From: Cyclobacteriaceae bacterium
GTDB taxonomy: Bacteria; Bacteroidota; Bacteroidia; Cytophagales; Cyclobacteriaceae
DNA: 39,638 nucleotides
Assembly: GCA_028284125.1 (NCBI GenBank)
Contig: JANQSI010000011.1
Span: 1 to 39,638 of the forward strand
Direction: 5' to 3'
Part shown: positions 24,940 through 34,549 of the stretch, in pieces
Position numbering within the stretch: position 1 is the stretch's first letter
How the letters are laid out: each line of letters begins with the position of its first letter
The notes under the pieces: generated by a model
What the model saw: the letters and a program-made list of their open reading frames with translations, nothing else
Database searches by the model: none
Told to the model about the DNA's origin: nothing
Made by a program: the position numbers and the translations under genes

Positions 24940-25977
24940 TCAGTGATGCTCCTCAACAGCTTGTCCAAAGTACATTGCTGAAAGAAGCGTGAACACATAT
25001 GCCTGCAAAATCGCCACGAACAACTCCAAGAAATACATCACAGAAGCAAACAACGACGCAACCACACCTACTCCAATGCTTCCTGCAATGAATGTCAGAC
25101 TTATAATGCTCAATATGATGATGTGACCTGCGGTTATGTTCGCAAAAAGTCGAATCATCAATGAAAATGGTTTGGTTACTATTCCAACTAATTCAATAGG
25201 TACCAAAATGATGTATAATAAAGCCTTAGCCGACCAAGGCATTGAATTTCCTACTGGATCTAACATGTGCATCCAATAAGTTCTTCGACTAGATGCCAAT
25301 GTGATGATCAGAGAAAACACTGCCAACGTAAGAGTAACAGCGATATTTCCACTCATGTTCGCTGCGGCTGGTAATAATCCTAAAAGATTTCCAAACCAGA
25401 TGAAGAAAAACAAAGTCAACATGTACGGCAGGTATCTTTCATACCTTGGCCCAATGTTTGGCTTCACAATTTCATCCCGAATAAACACAATGATTGGCTC
25501 AAAGAAAGATTGAATTCCTTTTGGAGCTTTTCCTTCATTTTTTCGATATCCTCTCTTTACAGCAAAAAAGACTAGCAACAATGCCGCTGCATTAAAGAAA
25601 AGGAACAATACATTTTTTGTAATTGAAAGATCCAGAACATGATCTCCGTTTTCTAAGGTGATATGATCATGATCCATCACGTACCCATTGTAAGGAATTT
25701 CTTCGTGTGCTTCATTAAAGAAATTTGAAGACATGAACATATCCAGCCCGTTACTTTCGCTATAGACGATGACAGGAAGTGGAATTGTGAATCCATGAAA
25801 GATCTCCCATTGATGAGAATCTTTGATGTGATGATTGATCATCGCTCCCGGATCAAATTTCCCTCCGTCTGCATCTCCGCTGGCAAGCGAAAAATTCACC
25901 GAGACTAATGCAAAAAATAGTGATAAAATGCTGATTTTCAATGCTCTAGAAACGTGTCTCGGATGCTGTAGGTTCAT
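24940..25977 (-). CDS. atpB: ATP synthase Fo a subunit
   Basis: The 345-residue a subunit has a signal-like hydrophobic N-terminus (about residues 13-32) and then an outer domain of about 90 residues rich in His and Asp (NHHIKDSHQW, MDHDHITLENGDHVLD). The usual a-subunit helices follow. The essential arginine is Arg276 in SLMIRLFANITAGH. The N-terminal extension is typical of Bacteroidota a subunits. The preceding gene is 18 bases upstream. Confidence 0.97.
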   Translation of the reverse strand: MNLQHPRHVSRALKISILSLFFALVSVNFSLASGDADGGKFDPGAMINHHIKDSHQWEIFHGFTIPLPVIVYSESNGLDMFMSSNFFNEAHEEIPYNGYVMDHDHITLENGDHVLDLSITKNVLFLFFNAAALLLVFFAVKRGYRKNEGKAPKGIQSFFEPIIVFIRDEIVKPNIGPRYERYLPYMLTLFFFIWFGNLLGLLPAAANMSGNIAVTLTLAVFSLIITLASSRRTYWMHMLDPVGNSMPWSAKALLYIILVPIELVGIVTKPFSLMIRLFANITAGHIIILSIISLTFIAGSIGVGVVASLFASVMYFLELFVAILQAYVFTLLSAMYFGQAVEEHH

Positions 25978-25995
25978 TGCGAATTATTGGCCTCT

Positions 25996-26364
25996 CTAAT
26001 TTCGCCGCAAGTTAGCCAATACCACCATTATTTCAAATACAAAGTAAATCAAATACACACCCAAAAACTGATATGAAAACTCAACGATGTTTTCTACTTT
26101 CAAAAAGTAAAAAACAAGCAATAAGAAAAGCCCCGTAATCATTCGAAACCCAATACTGGCAATAACAAACATAGGGGAACTGGAAGGATTTTTTTCAGCA
26201 AGGTTAAGCAGCCAAGCAATGGCAAATGACTGAACAAAAAAGAAAACGACTAGCGTGGGAAAGTGAGGATGTAAGTATCCAGAAAAGAGTGATTCATTTA
26301 AGGTGAAATAAATCAAATAAAGAATTGCAGAAATTACTCCTGTAGTGACTAAGTATCGTTTCAA
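25996..26364 (-). CDS. Small four-helix membrane protein in the atp operon
   Basis: The 122-residue protein has four predicted membrane helices (about 5-24, 38-56, 66-88, 96-117) and a short basic tail (ANLRRN). It stands where AtpI-like proteins occur before atpB. I recognise no specific motif, so the AtpI-like role is an inference from place and topology. The start is TTG at 26364, one base after the AtpZ-like stop. Confidence 0.7.
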   Translation of the reverse strand: MKRYLVTTGVISAILYLIYFTLNESLFSGYLHPHFPTLVVFFFVQSFAIAWLLNLAEKNPSSSPMFVIASIGFRMITGLFLLLVFYFLKVENIVEFSYQFLGVYLIYFVFEIMVVLANLRRN

Positions 26365-26365
26365 A

Positions 26366-26605
26366 TCACTTGTTTATTCGTTTCAACAAAAAATAAATGG
26401 TTCCAGCCATTGCGAAGAAAATGCTAGAAAACAAGATCCAGTTGGATTTAGGTGAAACCCTGTTGCTCAGTTCCATGCCGCCCCAGATGCACACCAGGTT
26501 AAAGGCCACCATTTCAAAGGCGAGCCCATAGTATTTAAGAAATGAATTGGACTGTTCTTTACGCTTCGAGCGCTTGTCGTTCTTCTGGTACTTCGGGCTT
26601 TCCAA
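26366..26605 (-). CDS. atpZ: AtpZ/AtpI-family protein
   Basis: A 79-residue protein with a basic N-terminus and two membrane helices (about 26-47 and 55-75), with the family-like core YYGLAFEMVAFNLVCIWGGMELSNR. AtpZ proteins help c-ring assembly or Mg2+/Ca2+ transport beside the ATP synthase. The start is TTG at 26605, inside the end of the bactofilin gene (47-base overlap); no ATG precedes the membrane helix. The symbol is tentative. Confidence 0.75.
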   Translation of the reverse strand: MESPKYQKNDKRSKRKEQSNSFLKYYGLAFEMVAFNLVCIWGGMELSNRVSPKSNWILFSSIFFAMAGTIYFLLKRINK

Positions 26606-26975
26606 TTTTTATTTCTTTGCTTTTCACGCCCATTTTACACTTCCCATTGAAGCTAGCCCCTGATTCCACCAACAGTTTGTTAGTAATGATATCTCCGTCG
26701 ATTGACGCAGTTGGCTTTAGAACTAATAATTCAGTTACTTCAATTGTTCCAGAGATATGCCCTGCAACTTCTGCATTCTGTGCCAATACACTCCCCTCCA
26801 CATGAGAAGATTGTCCAAACGCAGCTTTTGATTTGGTTTTTATGTCTCCTACCACTTTTCCTTCAACACGTATATTTCCGAAAGTTTCAACATTACCTTG
26901 GACACTTGTCCCCTTACCGATAATATTGCTCGAGTTACTTAACTCTTCAACTTCCTTCTGATTCTTATTCAACAT
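26559..26975 (-). CDS. Bactofilin (polymer-forming cytoskeletal protein)
   Basis: A 138-residue bactofilin: a central right-handed beta-helix (about residues 18-115) of short hydrophobic repeats such as GTSVQGNVETFGNIRVEGKV, flanked by short disordered ends. Bactofilins polymerise without nucleotides and organise cell-wall enzymes. It lies 11 bases after an M23 peptidase gene, the pairing known from other bacteria where both shape the cell. It overlaps the AtpZ-like gene at its end. Confidence 0.92.
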   Translation of the reverse strand: MLNKNQKEVEELSNSSNIIGKGTSVQGNVETFGNIRVEGKVVGDIKTKSKAAFGQSSHVEGSVLAQNAEVAGHISGTIEVTELLVLKPTASIDGDIITNKLLVESGASFNGKCKMGVKSKEIKIGKPEVPEERQALEA

Positions 26976-26986
26976 TCCTGTAGTCT

Positions 26987-27844
26987 TTAAAATGCTATAT
27001 ATTCTTGTGGGTTTACAGGATTGCCATTATGCCATAATTCCAGGTGTAAATGTGGCCCAGAAGTTAGCTCTCCAGTATTCCCAATGGTGGCAATTACCTC
27101 GCCAGCCACGACAAAATTACCAACGTTTTTAAATAATTCCGAATTATGCTTGTAAACGGATACCAAATTACCCGCATGCTGGACCGCAATAACATAGCCT
27201 CCATCAAGGGTCCAGGAGGACATAATTACTACTCCGTCAGCCGCGCAACGTACCGGTTCATTCTCCCTGGCAACTAGGTCAATTCCGTAATGATCTTTTC
27301 TCGGATCAAACCCATCTGTAACAATTCCATCGAGTGGACTGAACAAATAAATTTCTCTAAGCTCACTCGCTGAAGTGGAAACGCTGATCGATAAATTGGA
27401 AAGCTCGGTACCTTCAAATTCTGCTCGAAATTGTGAGTCAATTGGTTGTATTCTGGTTGACAACTCCGATGACTGTAAATTGGCTTCAGGGCTCGCCTGC
27501 AGCGAATCACTAGCTATTTCACCAGATAAAACCCTTCTAATATTTTCAATATAAACATCCTTGTAACTCACCTCTCTTTCTAGTGAATCAATGCGCATGG
27601 AAAGCTCTAAAGTCTCTCTATTGGCAACCATCTGCATATGCCTTGGATCCAGCCATTGATCGAGCAAAACAGTAACGATATAAACAGCCAAGCCAAGCAA
27701 GCTCAACCCCAAAAAAAAGAGGAGAAGAAATATTCGTGCGTAGTTGAAAGAGAACGTTGTTTTTTCAGCGAAATTCTCCTCGTTACGAATAATGAGTAAA
27801 TACTTATTAGTCAGCCAGTTACTGAGAGTCTTTTTTGACGCCAT
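26987..27844 (-). CDS. M23-family peptidoglycan endopeptidase, membrane anchored
   Basis: The 285-residue protein has a cytoplasmic N-terminus, one membrane helix at about 37-61, a periplasmic coiled coil (about 68-110) and a C-terminal LytM/M23 domain (about 168-285). The zinc ligands are present (His185 and Asp189 in HYGID, and His267 in HLHLE, with His265 as catalytic residue), so it should be active against peptide crosslinks. Together with the bactofilin it resembles the Csd/LmdC-type pairs that set cell shape. It is the first gene of the long minus-strand run. Confidence 0.9.
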   Translation of the reverse strand: MASKKTLSNWLTNKYLLIIRNEENFAEKTTFSFNYARIFLLLFFLGLSLLGLAVYIVTVLLDQWLDPRHMQMVANRETLELSMRIDSLEREVSYKDVYIENIRRVLSGEIASDSLQASPEANLQSSELSTRIQPIDSQFRAEFEGTELSNLSISVSTSASELREIYLFSPLDGIVTDGFDPRKDHYGIDLVARENEPVRCAADGVVIMSSWTLDGGYVIAVQHAGNLVSVYKHNSELFKNVGNFVVAGEVIATIGNTGELTSGPHLHLELWHNGNPVNPQEYIAF

Positions 27845-27870
27845 GTTTATTCAAACACTTTCTTGGATTG

Positions 27871-27878
27871 CAAATCTA
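27871..27878 (-). promoter_or_regulatory. Candidate -7 element for the M23/bactofilin/atp run
   Basis: On the minus strand this reads TAGATTTG, an exact TAnnTTTG match 27 bases upstream of the M23 ATG. No TTTG lies at the usual -33 distance. It is in the 107-base divergent gap with sprE and is the only full match seen there. Near match for the plus strand: TATATTTA at about 27895-27902. Confidence 0.5.
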
Positions 27879-27951
27879 TGCAATCAAAGCATGTTTATAT
27901 TTACACCAAAACAACTACTTCTAACGTTATTTTAGGAATCCAGGCCGGCGT

Positions 27952-30492
27952 TTGAAAAGAAGCATTTACATATTTCTATTTTTGATTAGCGCGTGCGCTC
28001 CTTATCGGAAGAATCCACTAAGCAATTCTTTTCACGATATGACCGCTCATTATAATGCCTATTTCATTGCAAAAGAGCGAATCAAGGAAATTGAACAGAT
28101 CATTTTTGACGCACAGGAATGGAATTATGACAAGGTTTTACCTATTTATGCACAGTTTGACTCCACTCAGGCGGCTGCTCTTAAAACTCAGGTAGAAGAT
28201 TGCATTCAAAAATCTTCGATTTCTATTCAACGTCATCCGGGCTCAAAATGGGAAGATGACAGCTACATCCTTGTTGGGAAGGCCAGGTATTATTCAATGG
28301 AGTTTGCAGATGCTGTCAACACTTTCAAATATGTGAACAATAAAGGCCAGGATGACAACTCAAAGCATGAGGCGCTTGCTGAATTGATTAGGGTATATAC
28401 AGATTTTGGTGAGTTCAATAATGCGGTTGCTGTTGTTGACTATCTCGAGAAAGAAGACCTTAATCTGAAAAATAGGAAGATCTACCATCTCAATGCTGCC
28501 TATCTCTATCAGAAAAGAGAAGATGAAAATAAAATGGTTTATCATTTGGTAGAGGCAGAAGAGCTTTTTGGAAAAACTTCAGACAAGGCAAGAATCAATT
28601 TCATTATTGGTCAAACTTATCATTCGCTAGGATTCGAAGGCGAAGCATTTAGATTTTACAGAAATACGCTAAAAAATAATCCTAAATACGAGTTGGAGTT
28701 TTTTGCCAAACTCTACATGGCACAAGTGACCGAGTTGGCAAAAAGCAATGACCTGAAGCGTATTCAAAAGTATTTTAAGGGTCTACTTAGAGATCCAAAG
28801 AACGAAGAATACAGGGACAAAATTTACTATGAGTTAGCTGGGTTTGAGTTCGACAATGGTCATATCGATGAAGCCATTTCCAATTACAGACTATCGATTG
28901 AATCAAGCAAGGGTAATCAACGTCAAAAGGGGTATTCCTATTTAAGGCTCGGAGAAATCTATTATGATAGTCTAAAGAACTATCAGCTTGCAAAAAACTA
29001 TTACGACAGCACAGTGAGTACACTTCCGAAAGACGAGGAGAATTATGCTGCCATCAAAAATCGACAGGAAATCTTGGTCGATTTTGTGAAACAAATTACG
29101 GTTATCAACAAAAATGATAGTCTGCTACACCTTTCCACTTTGCCCAAAGATTCAGTTCTCGCCATTGCTATTTCAGCTTTAGAAGCGGAAGAGGTGGAAG
29201 AAAAAAAGAAGAAAGAGAAAGAAGAAAAGGAAAGAAGAAGAAGTCAATTAGCCAACAACACCGAAGCAAGTCTCATTCAAACACCAACCGCCAACTCCGT
29301 GTGGTATTTCAGTAACTCCAACGCACTCAGCAGAGGCAGAAACGAATTCACCACGAAATGGGGAGATCGACCTCTAGAAGATAATTGGAGGCGGAAAAAC
29401 AAAACCTCCAGTGTAGTAGCCCCTACGGCTGTGGCGGTTGATGATCCGGTCGAAACACAAGAGGCCACAATAGAGGAAGTACCCATTGAAACTAAAGCTC
29501 AGTCACTTATTTCGGCGATTCCAACTTCGGAAGAGGCAAAGGAAAAATTGCTGGACGAAATTGAAGAAGCTTATTATCAACTTGGAAATATTTACAACCT
29601 GAGGCTAGAGGAAGATCAGAATGCAGCAGAATCCTTCGAAATACTCTTGAGCAGATTTCCAGAGTCAGAATATGAACCGGAAGTACTTTATCAGCTTTTC
29701 CTTATTTACAAAGAACTTGATCCAGAGAAGTCCTTGGCAAGGGGAGAAACGCTCAAATCCAAATTTCCTGAAACGATCTATGCCAAGCTGGTTGAAAACC
29801 CCAACTATCGAGAGGAGAGCTTCGCTACGAGTGAACGGCTAAAAAAACTCTACAAGAATTTATATACACTTTATCAATCGGGCGAATTTGGCCAAGTAAT
29901 CACCAGATCTGATAGCGCTCTGATCAAGAATCCAGATAACGAATTCAGCGACAATATTAAGCTTCTTCAAATACTCGCCATTGGTAGAAAAGACGGCAAC
30001 AGAAAATATCAATATGAGATCGGAAATTTCGCTAAAGAGTATCCAGATAGTGAGCTCGTTACATACGCAAATTCCTTATTAACAGCATCTGAAGAATTCC
30101 AGCAAAACAGATACAACAGTGCTCGTGCACGATTTATTGAGGATTTCAAACAGAAACATTTCTTTGTGCTCGTCTATGAAATAAAACAGTCCCTAAATTC
30201 AAGTGTTCCGCAGCTGGTCGATCAGTTTTTGAAAGACAACAATTTTTCCACTCTTAAAACCGGTAACTTGATTCTGGATCAGGAAAAATCCATGCTGCTT
30301 GTCAATGATTTCCCAGGAAAAGGAAGCGCTGAAGGGTTTTCAAAAATGTTTCAAGACAACATTTCCCTATCGGATACCTTTAAAGGTGAGAAAATTGAGA
30401 TCTTTGTGATCACGGAAGATAACTTTGATATCTTTTACAAAACAAAGGACGTTTCAGCATACCTGAACTTCTTTGAAAAACATTATCAATGA
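27952..30492 (+). CDS. sprE: T9SS-associated TPR lipoprotein SprE/PorW
   Basis: The 846-residue protein begins with a lipoprotein signal (MKRSIYIFLFLISAC, lipobox Cys15). The diagnostic stretch HDMTAHYNAYFIAKERI follows, shared by SprE/PorW proteins needed for type IX secretion and gliding. TPR-type helical repeats fill about residues 60-370 and 540-680; a charged low-complexity block (EVEEKKKKEKEEKERRR, about 404-420) lies between. The start is TTG at 27952; no other start gives the signal peptide. Its stop overlaps the PBP start by four bases (ATGA). It would be on the periplasmic face of the outer membrane. Confidence 0.88.
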   Translation: MKRSIYIFLFLISACAPYRKNPLSNSFHDMTAHYNAYFIAKERIKEIEQIIFDAQEWNYDKVLPIYAQFDSTQAAALKTQVEDCIQKSSISIQRHPGSKWEDDSYILVGKARYYSMEFADAVNTFKYVNNKGQDDNSKHEALAELIRVYTDFGEFNNAVAVVDYLEKEDLNLKNRKIYHLNAAYLYQKREDENKMVYHLVEAEELFGKTSDKARINFIIGQTYHSLGFEGEAFRFYRNTLKNNPKYELEFFAKLYMAQVTELAKSNDLKRIQKYFKGLLRDPKNEEYRDKIYYELAGFEFDNGHIDEAISNYRLSIESSKGNQRQKGYSYLRLGEIYYDSLKNYQLAKNYYDSTVSTLPKDEENYAAIKNRQEILVDFVKQITVINKNDSLLHLSTLPKDSVLAIAISALEAEEVEEKKKKEKEEKERRRSQLANNTEASLIQTPTANSVWYFSNSNALSRGRNEFTTKWGDRPLEDNWRRKNKTSSVVAPTAVAVDDPVETQEATIEEVPIETKAQSLISAIPTSEEAKEKLLDEIEEAYYQLGNIYNLRLEEDQNAAESFEILLSRFPESEYEPEVLYQLFLIYKELDPEKSLARGETLKSKFPETIYAKLVENPNYREESFATSERLKKLYKNLYTLYQSGEFGQVITRSDSALIKNPDNEFSDNIKLLQILAIGRKDGNRKYQYEIGNFAKEYPDSELVTYANSLLTASEEFQQNRYNSARARFIEDFKQKHFFVLVYEIKQSLNSSVPQLVDQFLKDNNFSTLKTGNLILDQEKSMLLVNDFPGKGSAEGFSKMFQDNISLSDTFKGEKIEIFVITEDNFDIFYKTKDVSAYLNFFEKHYQ

Positions 30493-32762
30493 GAACAAAA
30501 TTGATTAAGCGTTTTCTGCTCGTTACCTGGATTGTTTTTCTATCAGCAATCATCGCAATTCCTACGGTGATTTTTATGGTGAAAAATGATTCATTCGGTT
30601 GGTTTGGTGGACTCCCAAGCTTGCAGGCATTAGAAAGACCTGATCCGGATCTATCTTCAGAATTGATCAGCGCTGATGGTGTTTCGTTGGGAAAATACTT
30701 TAGGCAAAACCGAACTCCGGTAACATATGAGGAATTATCGCCGGAATTAGTCAATACATTACTTGTCACCGAGGATATCAGGTTTAAAAATCATTCAGGC
30801 ATTGACCTCAGAGCTCTGGTTCGTGCAATTATTGGGAAGCTCACCTTTAGTTTTAAGGGAGGTGGTAGTACAATTACCATGCAGCTAGCGGAAAATCTCT
30901 ATAAAACCAATAATGATAACCAGGGATATTTGTACAAATCCAGAATAATTGGATCACTTATCACCAAAGTCAAAGAATACATCATTTCTGTTCAATTAGA
31001 AGAAGCCTATACAAAAGAGGAAATCCTAGCGATGTATCTAAACACTGTCCCTTTTGGCAGCAATTCGTTCGGAATTAAAGTGGCGGCTAAAACTTTTTTC
31101 AATAAACTACCTGCACAACTTACTTATTCTGAGTCAGCAGTTCTTATAGGTGCAATTAATGCGCCTACTCGTTGGAGCCCCGTTTTAAATCCGGAAAATG
31201 CACTAAGAAAACGTACAGAAGTCCTTTGGAATCTCACCAAATACGATTTAATTGACACGATAGCTTTTGATACGTTGAACGCTAAACCGATTGAGCTTAG
31301 CTACAGAGTAGACAATCAAAACGAAGGCCTGGCCACTTATTTTCGAACTCAAGCGAGAAATTTTCTGGTAAGTTGGGCGAAAGATAATGGATACGACCTT
31401 TTTGATGATGGGTTGAAAATTTATACAACCATCGATAGTCGGCTCCAGGGATATGCAGAAGCAGCTGTCTTAGAACAAATGGATACGCTTCAGCGATATT
31501 TTGATGAGCATTGGATTGAAGGAAATCCCTGGATTGATGATGACAATAATGAGATATTGGGATTTCTTGAGTCAGCAATGAAAAAAACCCAGGCATATCG
31601 AACACTTGCAAGACAATTTGAAGAAACTGACAATGCTGAGGATTCAATCGATTTCTATTTGAATCAGAAGAAACCAATGAAAGTTTTTAGCTGGCAAGGA
31701 GAAATCGACACCCTGTTTAGTTCATATGATTCGCTGAACTACTACAAGCGATTCCTTCAATCTGGGTTCATGGCGATGGATCCAAAAACAGGTCATATAA
31801 AAGCGTGGGTTGGTGGCATTAATCACAAATATTTCAAGTTTGATCACGTTCAGCAAGGTAAACGTCAGGTTGGATCTACTTTCAAACCGATCGTTTATGC
31901 AAAGGCAATCCAGAACAATTATTCACCTTGTATAACAGCTGTGGATGTGCCTATATGCATCGATTTACCAGGTCAGGATCCACCACAGTGGTGCCCGGAT
32001 AACGCAGAAGGAAGATGGAGCAATGAAGTTATGACTATCCGCCAGGCTATGGCAAAATCAGTAAATTCCATCACTGCCTGGATGATGAATCAGCTTGGAC
32101 CACAGAATGTTGTAGATATGGCTCGAGACTTGGGAATTGAAAGTCGATTAGCTTCAGTCTATTCATTGGCTCTTGGTGTTGCAGACGTTTCACTTTATGA
32201 GATGCTCGGTGCTTATTCGACCTTTGCTAACAAAGGCTACTACATTAAGCCGTATTATATCTCTCGAATTGAGGACAAAAATGGAAATATCATTCAGCAA
32301 TTTGTCCCTGAAGAAAAGGATGCCATAAATGAGGAAACTGCCTACGTAATGCTTCATATGTTAAAAGGGACTGTTGAAGAAGGTAGTGCCAGAGGTATTG
32401 AATATTCACTGAAAGTAGATAATGAAATTGGAGCAAAAACCGGAACTACACAAAATGCATCCGATGGTTGGTTCATTGGAGTCACCAAGAATTTGGTAGC
32501 TGGAGCGTGGGTAGGAGGAGACGATCGAAGCATTCGTTTTCGTGACTGGCCATTGGGACAAGGCGCCAGAACTGCAATGCCGATTTGGGAGAACTTTATG
32601 CTAAAGGTTTATGAAGACAAGACACTTGGTTATACAAAGGGCCCTTTTGAACGACCTTCCAATCCAATAAGCATCGAGCTGGATTGTACTAAGTATGAGC
32701 AAAACCTGAACCCATCCGACACGCTTAACTACGATACAGTGAACCCGGATGATTTCATGTGA
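30489..32762 (+). CDS. Class A penicillin-binding protein (PBP1a type)
   Basis: A bifunctional peptidoglycan synthase. A membrane anchor spans about residues 9-31. The glycosyltransferase domain has the catalytic Glu95 (TEDIRFKNHSGID) and GGSTITMQLAENL (125-137). The transpeptidase domain has SxxK at Ser463-Lys466 (STFK), SxN at 524-526 (SVN) and KTGT at 650-653. All catalytic motifs are intact. The length of 757 is usual. It overlaps sprE by four bases and uvrC by one or more, so it sits in a coupled three-gene unit. Confidence 0.94.
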   Translation: MRTKLIKRFLLVTWIVFLSAIIAIPTVIFMVKNDSFGWFGGLPSLQALERPDPDLSSELISADGVSLGKYFRQNRTPVTYEELSPELVNTLLVTEDIRFKNHSGIDLRALVRAIIGKLTFSFKGGGSTITMQLAENLYKTNNDNQGYLYKSRIIGSLITKVKEYIISVQLEEAYTKEEILAMYLNTVPFGSNSFGIKVAAKTFFNKLPAQLTYSESAVLIGAINAPTRWSPVLNPENALRKRTEVLWNLTKYDLIDTIAFDTLNAKPIELSYRVDNQNEGLATYFRTQARNFLVSWAKDNGYDLFDDGLKIYTTIDSRLQGYAEAAVLEQMDTLQRYFDEHWIEGNPWIDDDNNEILGFLESAMKKTQAYRTLARQFEETDNAEDSIDFYLNQKKPMKVFSWQGEIDTLFSSYDSLNYYKRFLQSGFMAMDPKTGHIKAWVGGINHKYFKFDHVQQGKRQVGSTFKPIVYAKAIQNNYSPCITAVDVPICIDLPGQDPPQWCPDNAEGRWSNEVMTIRQAMAKSVNSITAWMMNQLGPQNVVDMARDLGIESRLASVYSLALGVADVSLYEMLGAYSTFANKGYYIKPYYISRIEDKNGNIIQQFVPEEKDAINEETAYVMLHMLKGTVEEGSARGIEYSLKVDNEIGAKTGTTQNASDGWFIGVTKNLVAGAWVGGDDRSIRFRDWPLGQGARTAMPIWENFMLKVYEDKTLGYTKGPFERPSNPISIELDCTKYEQNLNPSDTLNYDTVNPDDFM

Positions 32763-34549
32763 TGGAGTTTCAACGTTTCGACAAAGACGAATATCAACGT
32801 CTCCCTCACAAACCTGGCATCTACAAATTCTTACATGATGATTCGATTATTTATGTAGGAAAGGCAAAGGATCTTAAAAAAAGGGTCTCCAGCTACTTCA
32901 CGAAAAACAAAACCGATCGTAAAACCTTCAGGTTGGTCAGTGAGATTCAGCAAATTGAGTTCGTAATTGTCCAATCTGAGTTTGACGCATTATTGCTGGA
33001 AAACAACTTGATAAAGGAAAATCAGCCGCGTTATAACATTCTTTTAAAAGACGACAAAAGCTTCCCAAGTATTTGTATTACGAAAGAACGATTCCCCAGA
33101 ATTTATTCTACGAGAAGAATCGATCCAAAAATCGGGGACTACTATGGGCCCTACACGAATGTTAAAGCAATGAATAGCGTTCTGGACCTTATTAGAAAAC
33201 TGAACAAGATAAGGACGTGCAAATTCAATCTGGCGGAGAAAAACATTCAAGCAAAGAAATTCAAAGTATGCCTCGAATATCACATTGGTAACTGCCTCGG
33301 TCCTTGCGAAGGATTGCAAGAAGAAGAAGATTACTTGATTGACATTGAAAACAGTAGGCAGATCTTAAAAGGGAAGATTGGTATCGTAAAAAAAACCTAC
33401 AAGGAAAAAATGGAAGCTGCCTCTCAAGAATTAAAATTTGAGGTAGCTCAAAATTTCAAAGTCAAACTTGATCTTCTTGAAAAATTCCAATCCAGATCAA
33501 CTATCGTTAATCAAAAAATTACCAGTACTGACATCTTCGCCTTGATATCTGATGACAAGAGTGCATTTGTTAACTACCTTAAAATTCAGGAGGGCTCAAT
33601 TATTAATTCCGAAACCGTTGAGGTGAAAAAGAAATTAGGTGAATCAGACGAGGATGTACTTCAGTTCACCATGTTTGACCTCAGGAAAAAATACAATAGC
33701 ATCAACTCGGAAATACTATCAAATCTCCAGGTGAGTGGTTGGGAAAACGTAAACATCTTAATCCCAAGAATTGGTGATAAAAGAAAGCTGGTAGATCTTT
33801 CACTAAGAAACGCACTCTTCTTTAAGAAAGAAAAAACTTCAAGAACAAGTACCCAGCCTAATCAGGAAGTTCTTCAAAATTTAATGGAAGTTCTAAAACT
33901 CCCAGATCTCCCAGTTCATATCGAATGCTTTGACAATTCAAATATTCAAGGGACAAATCCAGTAGCATCTATGGTTTGTTTCAAAAATGGAAAGCCTTCT
34001 AAGGCTGACTACCGGAAATTCAACATCAAAACCGTAGTAGGCGCTGATGATTTTGGATCAATGAAAGAGATCGTAATGCGCCGATATCAGCACCTTAAAA
34101 ACGAGGAAATTCCGTATCCACAATTGATTGTGATTGATGGAGGTAAGGGTCAATTGAATGCGGCCTGTGATGCTTTGAGGGAGGTAGGGGTCTACGGTTC
34201 AATACCCATCATTGGAATTGCTAAACGATTGGAAGAAATCTATTTCCCCGAAGATGACATCCCAGTGCATATAAGTAAGAAAGCACATTCTTTGAAGTTA
34301 ATTCAACAAATTCGTGATGAAGCTCACCGCTTCGCAATAACCTTTCATAGACAAAAAAGGAGCAAAAATTCACTTAGATCAGGCCTTGACAGTATCAGCG
34401 GTATTGGAAAGGAAACAAAGAAAAAACTCTTACAAGAATACAAAAGCATTAAGCGCATTAAGAATGCAAGTGCAGAGGATTTGACAGATTCGGTCGGGAA
34501 AGCCAAGGCCAACATTATAGTAGAGGCCATAAAAAAAGGAGACCTATAA
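32762..34549 (+). CDS. uvrC: Excinuclease ABC subunit C
   Basis: UvrC makes both incisions around damaged DNA in nucleotide excision repair with UvrA and UvrB. The GIY-YIG domain at the N-terminus includes KPGIYKFLHDDSIIYVGKAKDLKKRVSSYF. A UVR motif, an RNase-H-like nuclease domain (IECFDNSNIQGTNPVASMVCF) and a C-terminal helix-hairpin-helix (SISGIGKETKKKLLQEY) follow. I chose ATG at 32762, overlapping the PBP stop (TGATG); a GTG one codon earlier is the alternative. The last codons lie in a bidirectional terminator. Confidence 0.96.
   Translation: MEFQRFDKDEYQRLPHKPGIYKFLHDDSIIYVGKAKDLKKRVSSYFTKNKTDRKTFRLVSEIQQIEFVIVQSEFDALLLENNLIKENQPRYNILLKDDKSFPSICITKERFPRIYSTRRIDPKIGDYYGPYTNVKAMNSVLDLIRKLNKIRTCKFNLAEKNIQAKKFKVCLEYHIGNCLGPCEGLQEEEDYLIDIENSRQILKGKIGIVKKTYKEKMEAASQELKFEVAQNFKVKLDLLEKFQSRSTIVNQKITSTDIFALISDDKSAFVNYLKIQEGSIINSETVEVKKKLGESDEDVLQFTMFDLRKKYNSINSEILSNLQVSGWENVNILIPRIGDKRKLVDLSLRNALFFKKEKTSRTSTQPNQEVLQNLMEVLKLPDLPVHIECFDNSNIQGTNPVASMVCFKNGKPSKADYRKFNIKTVVGADDFGSMKEIVMRRYQHLKNEEIPYPQLIVIDGGKGQLNAACDALREVGVYGSIPIIGIAKRLEEIYFPEDDIPVHISKKAHSLKLIQQIRDEAHRFAITFHRQKRSKNSLRSGLDSISGIGKETKKKLLQEYKSIKRIKNASAEDLTDSVGKAKANIIVEAIKKGDL

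Noticed and set aside
29190-29250. Possible frameshift in the A-rich charged block of sprE
   Set aside because: The frame stays open for the full 846 residues and TPR-like sequence resumes after it.
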